In this document: piece by piece, positions 56,230 through 64,000 of the stretch
Layout of the letters: every line of letters begins with the position of its first letter
Position numbering within the stretch: position 1 is the first letter of the stretch
From: Anodontia alba
Taxonomy: Eukaryota; Mollusca; Bivalvia; Lucinida; Lucinidae
NCBI GenBank assembly: GCA_964016985.1
Contig: OZ024830.1
Span: 57,706,104-57,770,103, forward strand
Length of the DNA: 64,000 nt
Direction: 5' to 3'
Translations under genes and position numbers: made by a program
The notes under the pieces: model-generated
The model's input: the letters and a program-made list of their open reading frames with translations, nothing else
Databases searched by the model: none
What the model was told of the DNA's origin: nothing

Positions 56230-58044
56230 CTTTCTTTAAATCTCATTATAGTTTCTTAGCAGCTAAATCTAATTCAGACTCTGGGTTTAAGCCAGATAAG
56301 GCTCAGAGACACAACCAATCCTATCAGTTATTTTATACTATCACCATTCTGACAATTAAGTGCATGTTTTTAAGGTCCATTATAAAGCAACAAAGAGAAT
56401 TGAAATAGGTAAGCTTAATATTGTTGTGTGTTATTACTTATTTCACTAATAAGTTATAACAAGACTTTTGTATAATTTTATATCAAAAATCCTTTTCTTA
56501 TCACTATATAGATGATAAATAATATTAATCATTTATTTAATGTGTTTGTCATCAAATTTTATTATGACTGACCAATATGTGTTGTTTTTACATGATATTT
56601 CACAATAGGCAGATTTTATTAAAACAAATGGTCTTCCAGCTAGCATAAAATGTTTTATTTTATGTACTGTGGTAACAGAGAAGTGCTAGAGTGTGCATGC
56701 TGTTTAAATGGCTACATCTTAGAGATGACTTAAAACTGCAGTGTAGTGTTGATATATGTGTGATGTTATTATTTGCGTGATTACCACTGCATTTATATGT
56801 AAACTCAACCAATGAAATAGTTCTCCTTAAATAAGTTGTCCCCCATGAATTTTTGTTTTCACTTTATTTATGCTTTTAAGTTGATATTAGGAAAGTATAC
56901 AGTATTTTCATTGATGGAGCTTTACTGAAGAGCTTTCTCCAGCAAACACTGTCTTCAGGAAACAGTGTTCTGATATCACAGCAGTTAAACGGTCATACAA
57001 CGTATGTAACCGTAGTAAGTGTGCAATATTTCTGGAAGTCTAGATGGATTTAAGTTTTAGAGAATCAGCTTTATGCATTGAACATAAGCAATAAAGAGCT
57101 TCTATCATGTAAGTATTATGAACAAGGGGATATTTCTGTATTTGTTATCGGGTGCATGTTACTACTTTAAGATAAAATTATCAATCAGATAAAACAGAAG
57201 AAGATTGGCGAGAGTTTTCTCTCACTTAATTCACCAAACTATAAAGGTGTCTGAGAAATAATTTACTATAATTGTTATTAAAAGAATAATAATAGATCTG
57301 ATTTCCCTTCATCTTTGTGTACAAAGTATCAAGAGCCATTTTAAATAATGCAGATATTTAAAGGTATCACTTAAAAAGTAACATATAATATTAAGAATAT
57401 AAACAAAGCATTTATTCAAAGTATATAATGCATTTAACTAGTCATAATAGTTAAATACATTGTGCTAAATGCAACGACAGCAAATAAGATGTTAAGAAGT
57501 TTGAAATAAAGATACTTATCAGAAAAAAGAAGTTTAGAATGTTAAAAGTAACTATCATCCATTTGTAATTGGCTTAGTCAAGCAAGTTTGTTTTTATGTC
57601 TTGATGAACAAAGGAGGACAAATAGTGTTTGGCTATTGTAAAATAGCATTTGATTAAATTTCTAGTCACTGACTTGTCATAATCGTCCAAAACGTTGTAT
57701 CAGGAAGCATATATATGAGGTTTATTAGTTTTAGTAACGTATCTAACAGTTATAAAACAAGTCATTGACAGCTCAACATATTGGGATGTCTGTTTCTATA
57801 AAACAACATGCATTCGTGGCAACTAGCATGCTAGTAAGCAAACATATGGATACTTTAGTATTTACAACAAATTATTAACATTGTTTTTCGGGTAACGTTG
57901 GTAACATGGCTGTTATACGCAAACGCCCCATCGCCAGAGGGCTAACATGTATCATTTTGTTTCTTATATAATGTAGTTTTAGAAAATCATAGTGTACTAA
58001 ATTCCCCCTGGGAGGGCGAGGGGGTCTAAGGCCGGCCCACGGTC
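53518..58044. mobile_element. ~4.5-kb block bounded by ~140-bp inverted repeats
   Basis: Left end: 'gaccaataggccgctggcc', 'cacccccaagggggaatttt', 'atgttagccatctggcgatg' + 'ggg' (53518-53645). The right end has the inverse: 'ccccatcgccagagggctaa' + 'cat' ... 'aaattccccctgggagggcg' + 'agggggtc' ... 'ggccggcccacggtc' (57927-58044). Inside, 4.3 kb is AT-rich, has no open frame above about 80 codons, no P/M1 foldbacks except one P3-like piece at 55045-55175, and contains many 'gttaca'/'gtaacat' words. It may be a large non-autonomous DNA transposon or the shell of a decayed one; it could also be two solo MITEs in opposite orientation. Confidence 0.55.
56108..56226. repeat. Poly-T/(TG)n low-complexity tract
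   Basis: Mixed T runs, (TG)n of about 34 bases, then about 42 T. The K/T-rich open frame on the minus strand is its translation. Confidence 0.95.
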
Positions 58045-58069
58045 TCCAAGGTCAGTCCAAGGTCATCAT

Positions 58070-58945
58070 TTTTATGCCCCCGCCTGCCGAAGGCAGGAGT
58101 GGGGCATATAGCGTTTCGCCGTAATATTACGTCAGTACGTGCGTATGCCACGTTCGTAACCAGAGACTAACATATGTTACAGTTTACATGCAAGTTTACT
58201 TGCATATTACATTCACATTTACGCCCAAGTTGCTCATATTTTGATACCTTTATGCTACAAAGTTGAAATTTGGCATGATATGTACCCAGACCAAGACCTA
58301 AGACTTCATGGCAGTTGACCCTAGGGCTTGACCCTGGGCGGGGCCAGGGGTCAGAACGTATAACAGGTCATACTGAACACATCCAAAATGGCAATTGAAT
58401 CATAAGTCTGGTACCATTACTTGCCCTAGAAAGTTACAATTCGGGTATAATGATCACATATGAAACAATTTATACCGAGACCAGGGTTTGGAACTGGATC
58501 ATGCTAGGGGAGGGGCTGTGGGATGGGGCCAAAGGAAACAGCCATATGGACAAAGGCCATTGGTCGGGGGTATCTGTGGACACATGTCTAGTTTCCAAAC
58601 TGTATTGGGTCTATGTCCCCAATGCTGCATACCAAGCCCCATGACTACTGGCCGTTTGACTCTGGAGAAGAAGATTTTTAAAGGATTTTTACCATATATG
58701 GGTGTGTCGGCCATCTTGGTCATGTGACCAAGATGTCGTGAACAATCCTTCGTTTCCACTATTTCAATGAGGCGCCATATGGAAGTTGGCTTTAACTGGC
58801 TCAGTGGTTTCTGAGAAGAAGATGTTTGAAGAGTGTGGACGACGGACTACGACCGACGGACGACTACTCACAGACGGCCGAACGGACGAACGACAGAGCC
58901 TGCCTAAACTATAAGCTCACCAATAAGCCTAAAGGCTCAGGTAAG
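58070..58945 (+). repeat. Dispersed repeat beginning ATGCCCCCGCC
   Basis: Starts 'tttatgcccccgcctgccga' + 'aggcaggagtggggcata' (a small hairpin) and ends 'ctaaaggctcaggtaagcta'. It includes 'gacgacggactacgaccgac'-type blocks and 'actggccgtttgactctgga' + 'gaagaag', which recalls the modules at 20-25 kb ('ggcctttcggttcaggagaa'). Open frames at 58450-58759 have no domain. Confidence 0.55.
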
Positions 58946-60084
58946 CTACAGGGGTGACAATGCTTAATCTGAGGCTTATGTCCAAACCCTGTGCGCATCA
59001 TCAGACCATGTAGAAAATCCCTGCAAAGTTTCAAAAAGATCGGTTAAAACCTGTAGGCGCAAACAAGACATGTACTATCAGAGGCAGACGGAAGCACGGG
59101 ACCACGGAAGCGCGTATAACACGTCCCTAACTTTTCTCGAAAAGAAGAGACAGCTACTTTAAAATGTCAGTTGATATTTAAATCAGTAGGATAAGGGTTT
59201 ATATGTGATATCCATATGAAACATATGTTTCTGAGTTTGATGTATTACGTAAGTATAGTATTATGCGATGCTGATATATGTGTGTCCTGTTACCGAAAAA
59301 TTACAAAGGAATTTACATACTGATTAAAACGTATTGTCTGATAATATCATAACATAGCTATAACAATTGAATAAAAAAGTTCATACGATAAAATCCGAGG
59401 AGCAAGCGTGCAGATATCACTCGTCATTGACACGTTAATTTGATATTGAATGATTACTCGAATACCACTCAATGTTACCATTACATTACGTGGCTTTTTA
59501 TAACGACTAAAGGCAATGGCGTGGCGCCAAAATTTGTCACGCATTAAGCAGGTTCTGAATTTGGATAATAAAAATGTCTATTTTGAGTATACAAATAAAT
59601 GAAACATGGCACAGAACATAGCTATATAATGGTTCTTACATTGATATATTGGTGAATATTGCCCCTCTTTGAGTTCGCGACCTTAGATATCCCAACTCGG
59701 GACAATATTCACCAATGATTTCAACCCATCTTTATATACATTTCCCAATATTTGACATTTTAGACAACACTTGTAGAATTTTGATGGCAAAAGTTTGAAT
59801 TATAGGGAATGAATTATTAATCAGATGCCAACTCCGGATATTCATTTACAAACTTAATGTAAGGCTCTTTGGGCTTTATTCAGTTTGTGAATGATTCGCC
59901 GGAGTTTACACATCGATAAAATCCACACACACACACAAAAAAAATAAATAAATAAATAAAATTAATTCCCATAACATCAGTGCAAATAAGCCTATAACAT
60001 TGTAACAATACTTTAATACACGTGAGACCTTGTTTTAACTAATTTCATCAGACGACAAACTGGTGACAATTTCCTTATTTATCG
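58946..60084. other. Non-coding sequence with two hairpins
   Basis: No gene seen. 'ggtgaatattgcccctcttt' ... 'actcgggacaatattcacc' (59651-59717) and 'aactccggatattcatttac' + 'aaactta' ... 'agtttgtgaatgattcgccg' + 'gagttt' (59829-59909) are imperfect inverted repeats. (CA)n/(AAAT)n lies near 59929-59962. Confidence 0.5.
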
Positions 60085-60218
60085 GTGAGGCGGTTCTAAC
60101 TAGTCCCACAATCTATGTGTTTGAGCAAAAATAAGAAAAATAATGTAAACCCCAGTTTTACTATATAAAAGTGGGGTTTTACGGGGTCAAAATCATTTAG
60201 GCATGTTTTCGTGATGCA
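60085..60218. mobile_element. Foldback MITE-like element M1 (copy i), half
   Basis: Right half only: 'gaggcggttctaactagtcc', 'gagcaaaaataagaaaaata', 'aaaccccagttttactatat', 'aggcatgttttcgtgatg'. It is followed by a poly-A tract at 60218-60248. Confidence 0.7.
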
Positions 60219-60389
60219 AAAAAAAAGAAAAAAAAAAAAAAAAAAAAGACCTGACTGACATTTGATTTGGGTCCTATCTGATGGAAAAAGATGCGTTATG
60301 CTCAGAAGCTGGAGTTGGGTGGAATGTTGAAAACTAGGGTATGATAGGGTGAAAAGTCAGGGATTTTATTTGGAGTAAAGATAATGTCA

Positions 60390-60745
60390 GTGACACTAAT
60401 ATTATTTAGCCCCACAAAAATTATTATAAGTCCCGCTAAAAATATTAGTCTGACTAATATTATTTTCAGTCCAACCAAAATAATATTAGTCAGACTAATA
60501 TCATTTTAGTCCCACTAAAATTAATAACATTAGTGCGACTAAAATGAATAATAGTGGGGCTAGAAATACTATTAGTGGGCCTAATATTATGTTTAGTCCC
60601 ACTAATATTATTTTCAGTCCCACTAATAATGAATATTTATAGGACTAAAAAATTATTACTGGGACAAAAAATAATATTAGTGCGATTATTGAATGATAAT
60701 ATTAGCCCCACTAATATTATTTTAGTCCCACTAATATTCCTGACG
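60390..60745. repeat. Alternating palindromic minisatellite (TTAGTCCCACTAATATTA)
   Basis: About 15-18 short words of the type 'attttagtcccactaatatt' and its inverse 'aatattagtgggactaaaat' in irregular alternation of orientation. Many adjacent pairs form perfect hairpins (e.g. 'aatattagtcagactaatat' around 60486). The open frame at 60554-60769 (GLEILLVGLILCLVPLILFS) is this repeat translated and is not a gene. Confidence 0.8.
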
Positions 60746-61317
60746 TTTTGCACAAGTGGTACACCATAGAAAACAGATTTTGCGTATCTTGTTAATTTCG
60801 TCAGCGGAATGAAATTATTTCAGAAGTTCGTTGTTTTTGTCAGGTACATGTATCTTTGAGTTCACGTTCTTATGCCAGCAGTCTAACACTGTGGGCGTCA
60901 TGACCTTGATCTTTACTGATTAGAAGATAACCAAGACCTTTTTGAAGCATTATCTGTTATTTTAACCATTCACCTTCTGAATTTAAATTTCAGCAGACGG
61001 CATTTTAATTATTTTTTTTTCCTGTTTTTCAGAGGAAAGAAGGCTTAACACTCCGATTCAAGGAGACATTTGATTGAAACACCAAAGCTTTCTGTTCTAT
61101 GGTTGCCTTCAATCAAAACAACTTGGATGAAATGTCATCTTCTTTTCTTTGATAATAAGAACAAAAATCATTATCACTTACTTGTATACTCATTTTGCCT
61201 AGAGTATGCTAAAGGTTTAAGTTTGTCGGCTCTCAAGACTATTTGACGTAAATGGATACATCTGTAGAATATCCGCCATTTTGTACAAAGGGAGATAACT
61301 TGTGTAACTTCCTTTTT
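60746..61317. other. Non-coding sequence upstream of the Kazal gene
   Basis: No gene seen; AT-rich, no clear repeat. Confidence 0.4.
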
Positions 61318-61437
61318 GCTTTCCTGCAAACCAGGCTCCTTCTAAAAAGGGGTCTACTCTAAAAGAAAAGAATTTGCTCCCGCAGGGAGCAAATTCTTTC
61401 CTTTAAGGGTAGACCATTTTACAAAAGGGAGGCTAAA
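61318..61437. repeat. Hairpin family P5 (copy 2)
   Basis: 'ccttctaaaaaggggtctac', 'tctaaaagaaaagaatttgc' + 'tcccgc' and inverse 'gggagcaaattctttccttt' + 'aagggtagacc' + 'attttacaaaaggg'. About a 50-bp stem, 140 bp upstream of the Kazal gene start. Confidence 0.7.
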
Positions 61438-61576
61438 CAATTTTGACAGAGTTGCCTCCCCTGAAAATGTCCCAATTTCCCTTAAAAGACGCCGCTGTTG
61501 CTTGAGGTGTATTACCTAAGGATAATAAAAGAATACTTCAACAAAGCTTTTAGAAGAACACGGACAGAAATAGACC

Positions 61577-61616
61577 ATGTTGAAGTTAATGCTTTTGGTG
61601 ACAATTGGGATTACAG
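61577..61616 (+). CDS. Kazal-type protease inhibitor, exon 1 (signal peptide)
   Basis: ATG at 61577; MLKLMLLVTIGIT plus the first base of Gly, then donor CAG|GTAATG (GT at 61617). Short, purely hydrophobic and led by Met-Leu-Lys: a secretory signal exon, as commonly split in secreted invertebrate Kazal genes. Phase 1. Coding total with the next three exons: 40 + 133 + 119 + 11 = 303 nt, 100 residues and stop. An ATAATAAAAG element about 55 bases upstream (61522) might act as TATA; weak. Confidence 0.8.
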
Positions 61617-61719
61617 GTAATGATATCACGATATACGTTATAACATTCATGAGCAATTGGCTTATAATTCTAAAGACAAATAACAGTGTGTGCCTTTTGT
61701 CCAGTCACATTGCTATAGA

Positions 61720-62116
61720 TTTTCATCCTTTTTGCATGCACAAAAAGGTCTTTGATTGGAAATAAATCACTTCTATTCTATTTCTGTTTTATTCTATTCA
61801 ATTCAGTTATATTCCATTTTTTGTTCTGTTATATTCTCCCGTGTTATATTCTCAGTATTCCTCACATTCTTCATATCCATTATTTCATCCTTTATTTTTT
61901 CTCGCGCTGCATGTTTTGTGTATGTTTCTTTTCCATTTCACCAGTCGACATTGTTTTAGTACTTTTTTTGCATACCCAAAAGGGTTCAAAACTAGAAAAT
62001 TATCATCTTCTATTTTGTTCCATTCTATTGGCATTGCTTTAGTACTTTTTTGCATACCCAAAAGGATTCTAGACTGGAAATTTATCATATTCTATTTTGT
62101 TCCATTCTGTTTTGTT
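61720..62116 (+). repeat. Intronic tandem repeat, ~82-bp unit
   Basis: Positions 61950-62031 and 62032-62114 are direct repeats: 'cattg(t/c)tttagtactttttt', 'gcatacccaaaagg(g/a)ttc', 'atcttctattttgttccatt'. A diverged third unit is at 61733-61800 ('tgcatgcacaaaaaggtctt' + 'tgattggaaat'). It sits in intron 1 of the Kazal gene, just upstream of the exon 2 acceptor, and supplies part of its pyrimidine tract. Confidence 0.75.
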
Positions 62117-62131
62117 TTTTCTTCTATTCAG

Positions 62132-62264
62132 GAGTGGTGACTTTTCCAGAGAGACGAGCACATGGCTGTATGACACCATGCCCTACCTATATCATCACAT
62201 TCTGTGGGTCTGACGGCAAGACCTACTCAAGCAATACATGTTTTGAGAGAAATCGACTGTGCAG
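62132..62264 (+). CDS. Kazal-type protease inhibitor, exon 2 (core of the Kazal domain)
   Basis: Acceptor TTCTTCTATTCAG ends at 62131. Reading GVVTFPERRAHG then CMTPCPTYIITFCGSDGKTY and SSNTCFERNRLC: this gives Cys1-x3-Cys2-x7-Cys3-GSDGKTY-...-Cys4-x6-Cys5, the Kazal signature with its conserved CGSDGKTY. Cys6 is in exon 3 (YGACTG). Kazal domains are secreted inhibitors of serine proteases (subtilisin/trypsin/elastase type) acting through the reactive-site loop just after Cys2; here P1 would be about Thr/Tyr of PCPTY, though exact assignment is uncertain. It ends TGC-AG followed by GCAAGT, a GC-AG type donor, phase 2, which completes Arg with exon 3. Confidence 0.88.
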
Positions 62265-62324
62265 GCAAGTCATTGTGATTAATGTGTAAATGGATGGATA
62301 CACGTTTCCTCCATATTGTAAAAT

Positions 62325-62586
62325 ATTAAGAAAACACGTCTATTCAAATATATTGAAAATTTCAACACCAAAAACTGAAACTTTTTAGATAAAAATTCTG
62401 ATATTTTTCATATTTCTGCGGAAAACATAAAATTGTAGAGGCAGTTCTAACGAGTACCCACAATCTATGGTTTTGAGCAGAAATGAGAAAAATAATGTAT
62501 ACCCCTGTTAACCCCAGTTTTACTATACAAAAGTGGGGTTTTAAGGGAGTCAAAATTATATAGGTATACGAGCGTATTTTCGTGAT
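62325..62586. mobile_element. Foldback MITE-like element M1 (copy j)
   Basis: 'attaagaaaacacgtctatt' ... 'gagcgtattttcgtgatgg'; the centre is shortened ('gaggcagttctaacgagtac'). Within intron 2 of the Kazal gene. Confidence 0.7.
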
Positions 62587-62624
62587 GGATAGACATCTGA
62601 ATTCCTGTTTGCTGACTATTACAT

Positions 62625-62722
62625 TAAGCCCCTTCTGAAATGGAGTCTACCCCGAAAGAAAAGAATTTGCTCCCCTTAAATTCTTTCCTTTAGAGTAGAC
62701 CTCTTCTTCAGAAGGGAGGCAA
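62625..62722. repeat. Hairpin family P5 (copy 3)
   Basis: 'ccccttctgaaatggagtct', 'accccgaaagaaaagaattt' + 'gctcccc' and inverse 'aaattctttcctttagagta' + 'gacctcttcttcagaaggga'. Directly followed by a fragment of the 107-bp palindrome ('caggccgataacgttccgat'). Confidence 0.65.
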
Positions 62723-62898
62723 GACAAAGGATTCCTGTCAGGCCGATAACGTTCCGATATAGATTGATGTGTCATGTCTTTTTTTTTTCTTCAAAATGTT
62801 GTTTATTTAGATATCTCCTTCAACAGGCTAACACTGAAATAACACTAAACTTTTCCATTTTTTGGAGGAAATTTGTTTACAATAGAGCTTAAATATAA

Positions 62899-63120
62899 AG
62901 ACCCTCCCAGGGGTTTCGGGGAACAGGCGAACAAGGTCATTTATTTAAGGGGGACAAGGGAACAAAACGCTAAAAATGAAGAAACTGGGGTACAAAGGCA
63001 ATTTTTGGGAACAATGAACATAGACAATCAAGGTTTTGTTTTGGGGAACAAGGGAAAATGCCGATTTATTTCAGGGAAACAAGGGAACAGGTACCCGCTT
63101 CCTCCTGGGAGGGCCTCAGT
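62899..63120. mobile_element. ~220-bp element with CCCTCCCAGG ends
   Basis: Left 'aagaccctcccaggggtttc', right 'cttcctcctgggagggcctc': inverted termini. Inside, 'ggggaacaaggg(a/c)aa' repeats about five times in plus orientation (a short tandem word). No ORF. Confidence 0.55.
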
Positions 63121-63298
63121 ATACATACACAAAAAAAACTCCTCAAGGTTGTTGTTCCTTGATTATCATTGACGAATGAAATCAAACCACGCGTTTGCAC
63201 GAAATCAAGGTTACGGTTATTTGTAGCCACGCTATTCACTCTGATGTCGCAGTGCCGTGTAAAGAGGATTATCTGTAAAACCTGGACTCAGACATTGA

Positions 63299-63364
63299 CA
63301 AACAGTGCAGACCCAGATCAGACGCCGCACAGCGCGGCGTCTGATCAGAGTCTGCACTGTTTGC
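63299..63364. repeat. Palindromic hairpin, P2 family (copy 4, best preserved)
   Basis: 'caaacagtgcagacccagat' + 'cagacgccgc' pairs with 'gcggcgtctgatcagagtct' + 'gcactgtttg'; loop ACAGC. About 30-bp arms with a single mismatch region. Reference copy for the family. Confidence 0.75.
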
Positions 63365-63486
63365 TTAAATTACAGGAAGTTAAGGGTTAATGAAACAGTC
63401 TTAAGTCCCCGTTTATGACCATTTTCCCAGCCTACAGTCAGAGACAATCGACCACCAAGTGTTATCAGTGCTTTGATGTTTTTCAG

Positions 63487-63605
63487 GGAAGGTAATAATG
63501 ACTGGGAAGGTAATAATGACTGGGCCAGCTTCCATAGTTTACACTATGGCGCCTGTACCGGAAACGAAACAAAACAGGACACCACAGCTGCCAAACCGGA
63601 ACTAC
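63487..63605 (+). CDS. Kazal-type protease inhibitor, exon 3 (sixth Cys and acidic tail)
   Basis: Begins by completing Arg, then EGNNDWEGNNDW (an exact 18-base duplication, gaaggtaataatgactgg twice), ASFHSLHYGACTGNETKQ and DTTAAKPEL. The Cys in YGAC is the sixth Kazal Cys. The Cys5-Cys6 spacing is 23 residues, longer than the usual 12-18, which the EGNNDW duplication explains. NET is a possible glycosylation sequon. The exon ends CTAC|GTAAGT (GT at 63606) in phase 1. If the intron were retained, the frame would run 30 more codons to a TGA at 63698. Confidence 0.8.
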
Positions 63606-63737
63606 GTAAGTTCATTGTTTACATCAACGATACAAATGTTTACAAAAAAAATGGTAAATGTAGCTGTCTCATAAAACAAAAAGCGAGGTCAAATATCTGA
63701 CATTTTTCAGCTCATTTAGTAACTTTGTGTTTTACAG

Positions 63738-63748
63738 ACAACCTATAA
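63738..63748 (+). CDS. Kazal-type protease inhibitor, terminal coding exon (11 nt)
   Basis: Acceptor TTTTGTG..TTTTACAG ends at 63737. With the last base of exon 3 the reading is CAC-AAC-CTA-TAA (His-Asn-Leu-stop). The coding part is only 11 bases, but it is at the start of what would be the 3' UTR exon, so no micro-exon splicing is needed. A second possibility is that the true next exon lies beyond the window. Confidence 0.5.
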
Positions 63749-64000
63749 ATCAAACATAAGATGGTCCACATTGTGCAAAAAATTATTTTCGGGCGTTTGC
63801 GGACAGGGCTTTAAGAAATATTTTGGGTTAAGTACTGTATTACTTTTCTTCCTGTCACTGTCTACTGTTTTCTACCTAATAGATATATCCATCCTTTTAA
63901 GATGTCAGAATATTTGTACTGTTATCAAGGTGCAGGATTACTGGCGAGCCCGTCAGGGCGAGTACATGATAACAATGCATTTATCAGAATTAGTCGGTAC
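63749..64000 (+). other. Probable 3' UTR/flank of the Kazal gene
   Basis: No AATAAA found; AT-rich, no further gene recognised up to the window end. Confidence 0.35.

Larger units (their letters stand above)
62265..63486 (+). other. Kazal gene intron 2 (GC-AG), filled with foldbacks
   Basis: Donor AG|GCAAGT instead of GT; the rest of the donor is a perfect consensus, as is typical for GC-AG introns. Acceptor TTTTGATGTTTTTCAG ends at 63486. The 1.2-kb intron holds an M1 foldback, a P5 hairpin, a 62.9-kb TIR element and a P2 hairpin. Confidence 0.7.

Noticed and set aside
60554..60769. Hydrophobic 71-codon open frame
   Set aside because: Translation of the palindromic TTAGTCCCACTAATATT minisatellite; no codon or homology support.

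Overview
This is a eukaryotic, intron-containing, AT-rich and repeat-packed window, most probably from a bivalve mollusc (clam-like). I infer this from a Naiad-type Penelope-like retroelement with in-frame UGA codons (a property described for clams), many short foldback/MITE-like families, tRNA-derived SINEs, a repeat with an 'ACAAGAGG...CTCACCTGAG' type start, and an SLC5 transporter and a Kazal inhibitor of ordinary invertebrate type. No species can be named from sequence alone.

Three host genes can be supported. (1) On the minus strand, a two-exon SLC5-family sodium/solute symporter: exon 1 at 26256-26457, exon 2 at 4786-6320, joined by a 19,935-bp intron; the junction restores the reading frame and gives 578 residues. 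(2) On the plus strand, a small secreted coiled-coil protein with a serine-rich tail: exon 1 coding 35559-35783, exon 2 42227-42289, polyadenylation signal at 42330. (3) On the plus strand, a Kazal-type protease inhibitor in four exons (61577-61616, 62132-62264, 63487-63605, 63738-63748), with a GC-AG second intron and an 11-base final coding exon; 100 residues.

Most of the rest is mobile or repetitive. 0.5-2.9 kb: diverged ~200-bp tandem repeats. 6.36-12.57 kb: a composite Naiad (N-terminal GIY-YIG, then RT) with three copies of its 3' end, sitting only 34 nt from the 3' splice site of the SLC5 intron. 13-26 kb: rest of that intron, with TIR elements, microsatellites and arrays of ~145-bp modules carrying AAGATGGCGGCCATC. 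27-35 kb: SINE, foldbacks and simple repeats. 35.5-42.3 kb: small secreted gene with an intron full of SINEs and hairpins. 42.4-53.4 kb: a 979-bp TIR element with TAC target duplication, a 51-bp minisatellite split by a 5'-truncated LINE, and MITEs. 53.5-58.0 kb: a ~4.5-kb gene-free block bounded by ~140-bp inverted repeats. 58-61.5 kb: repeats and an alternating palindromic minisatellite. 61.5-63.75 kb: the Kazal gene.

The most interesting signals are the Naiad whose surviving reading frame meets UGA at cysteine-type positions, including the CxC linker, and the almost one-directional A/G difference between its 3'-end copies. The three host genes show no operon-like or functional link; they are ordinary neighbours separated by transposon debris.
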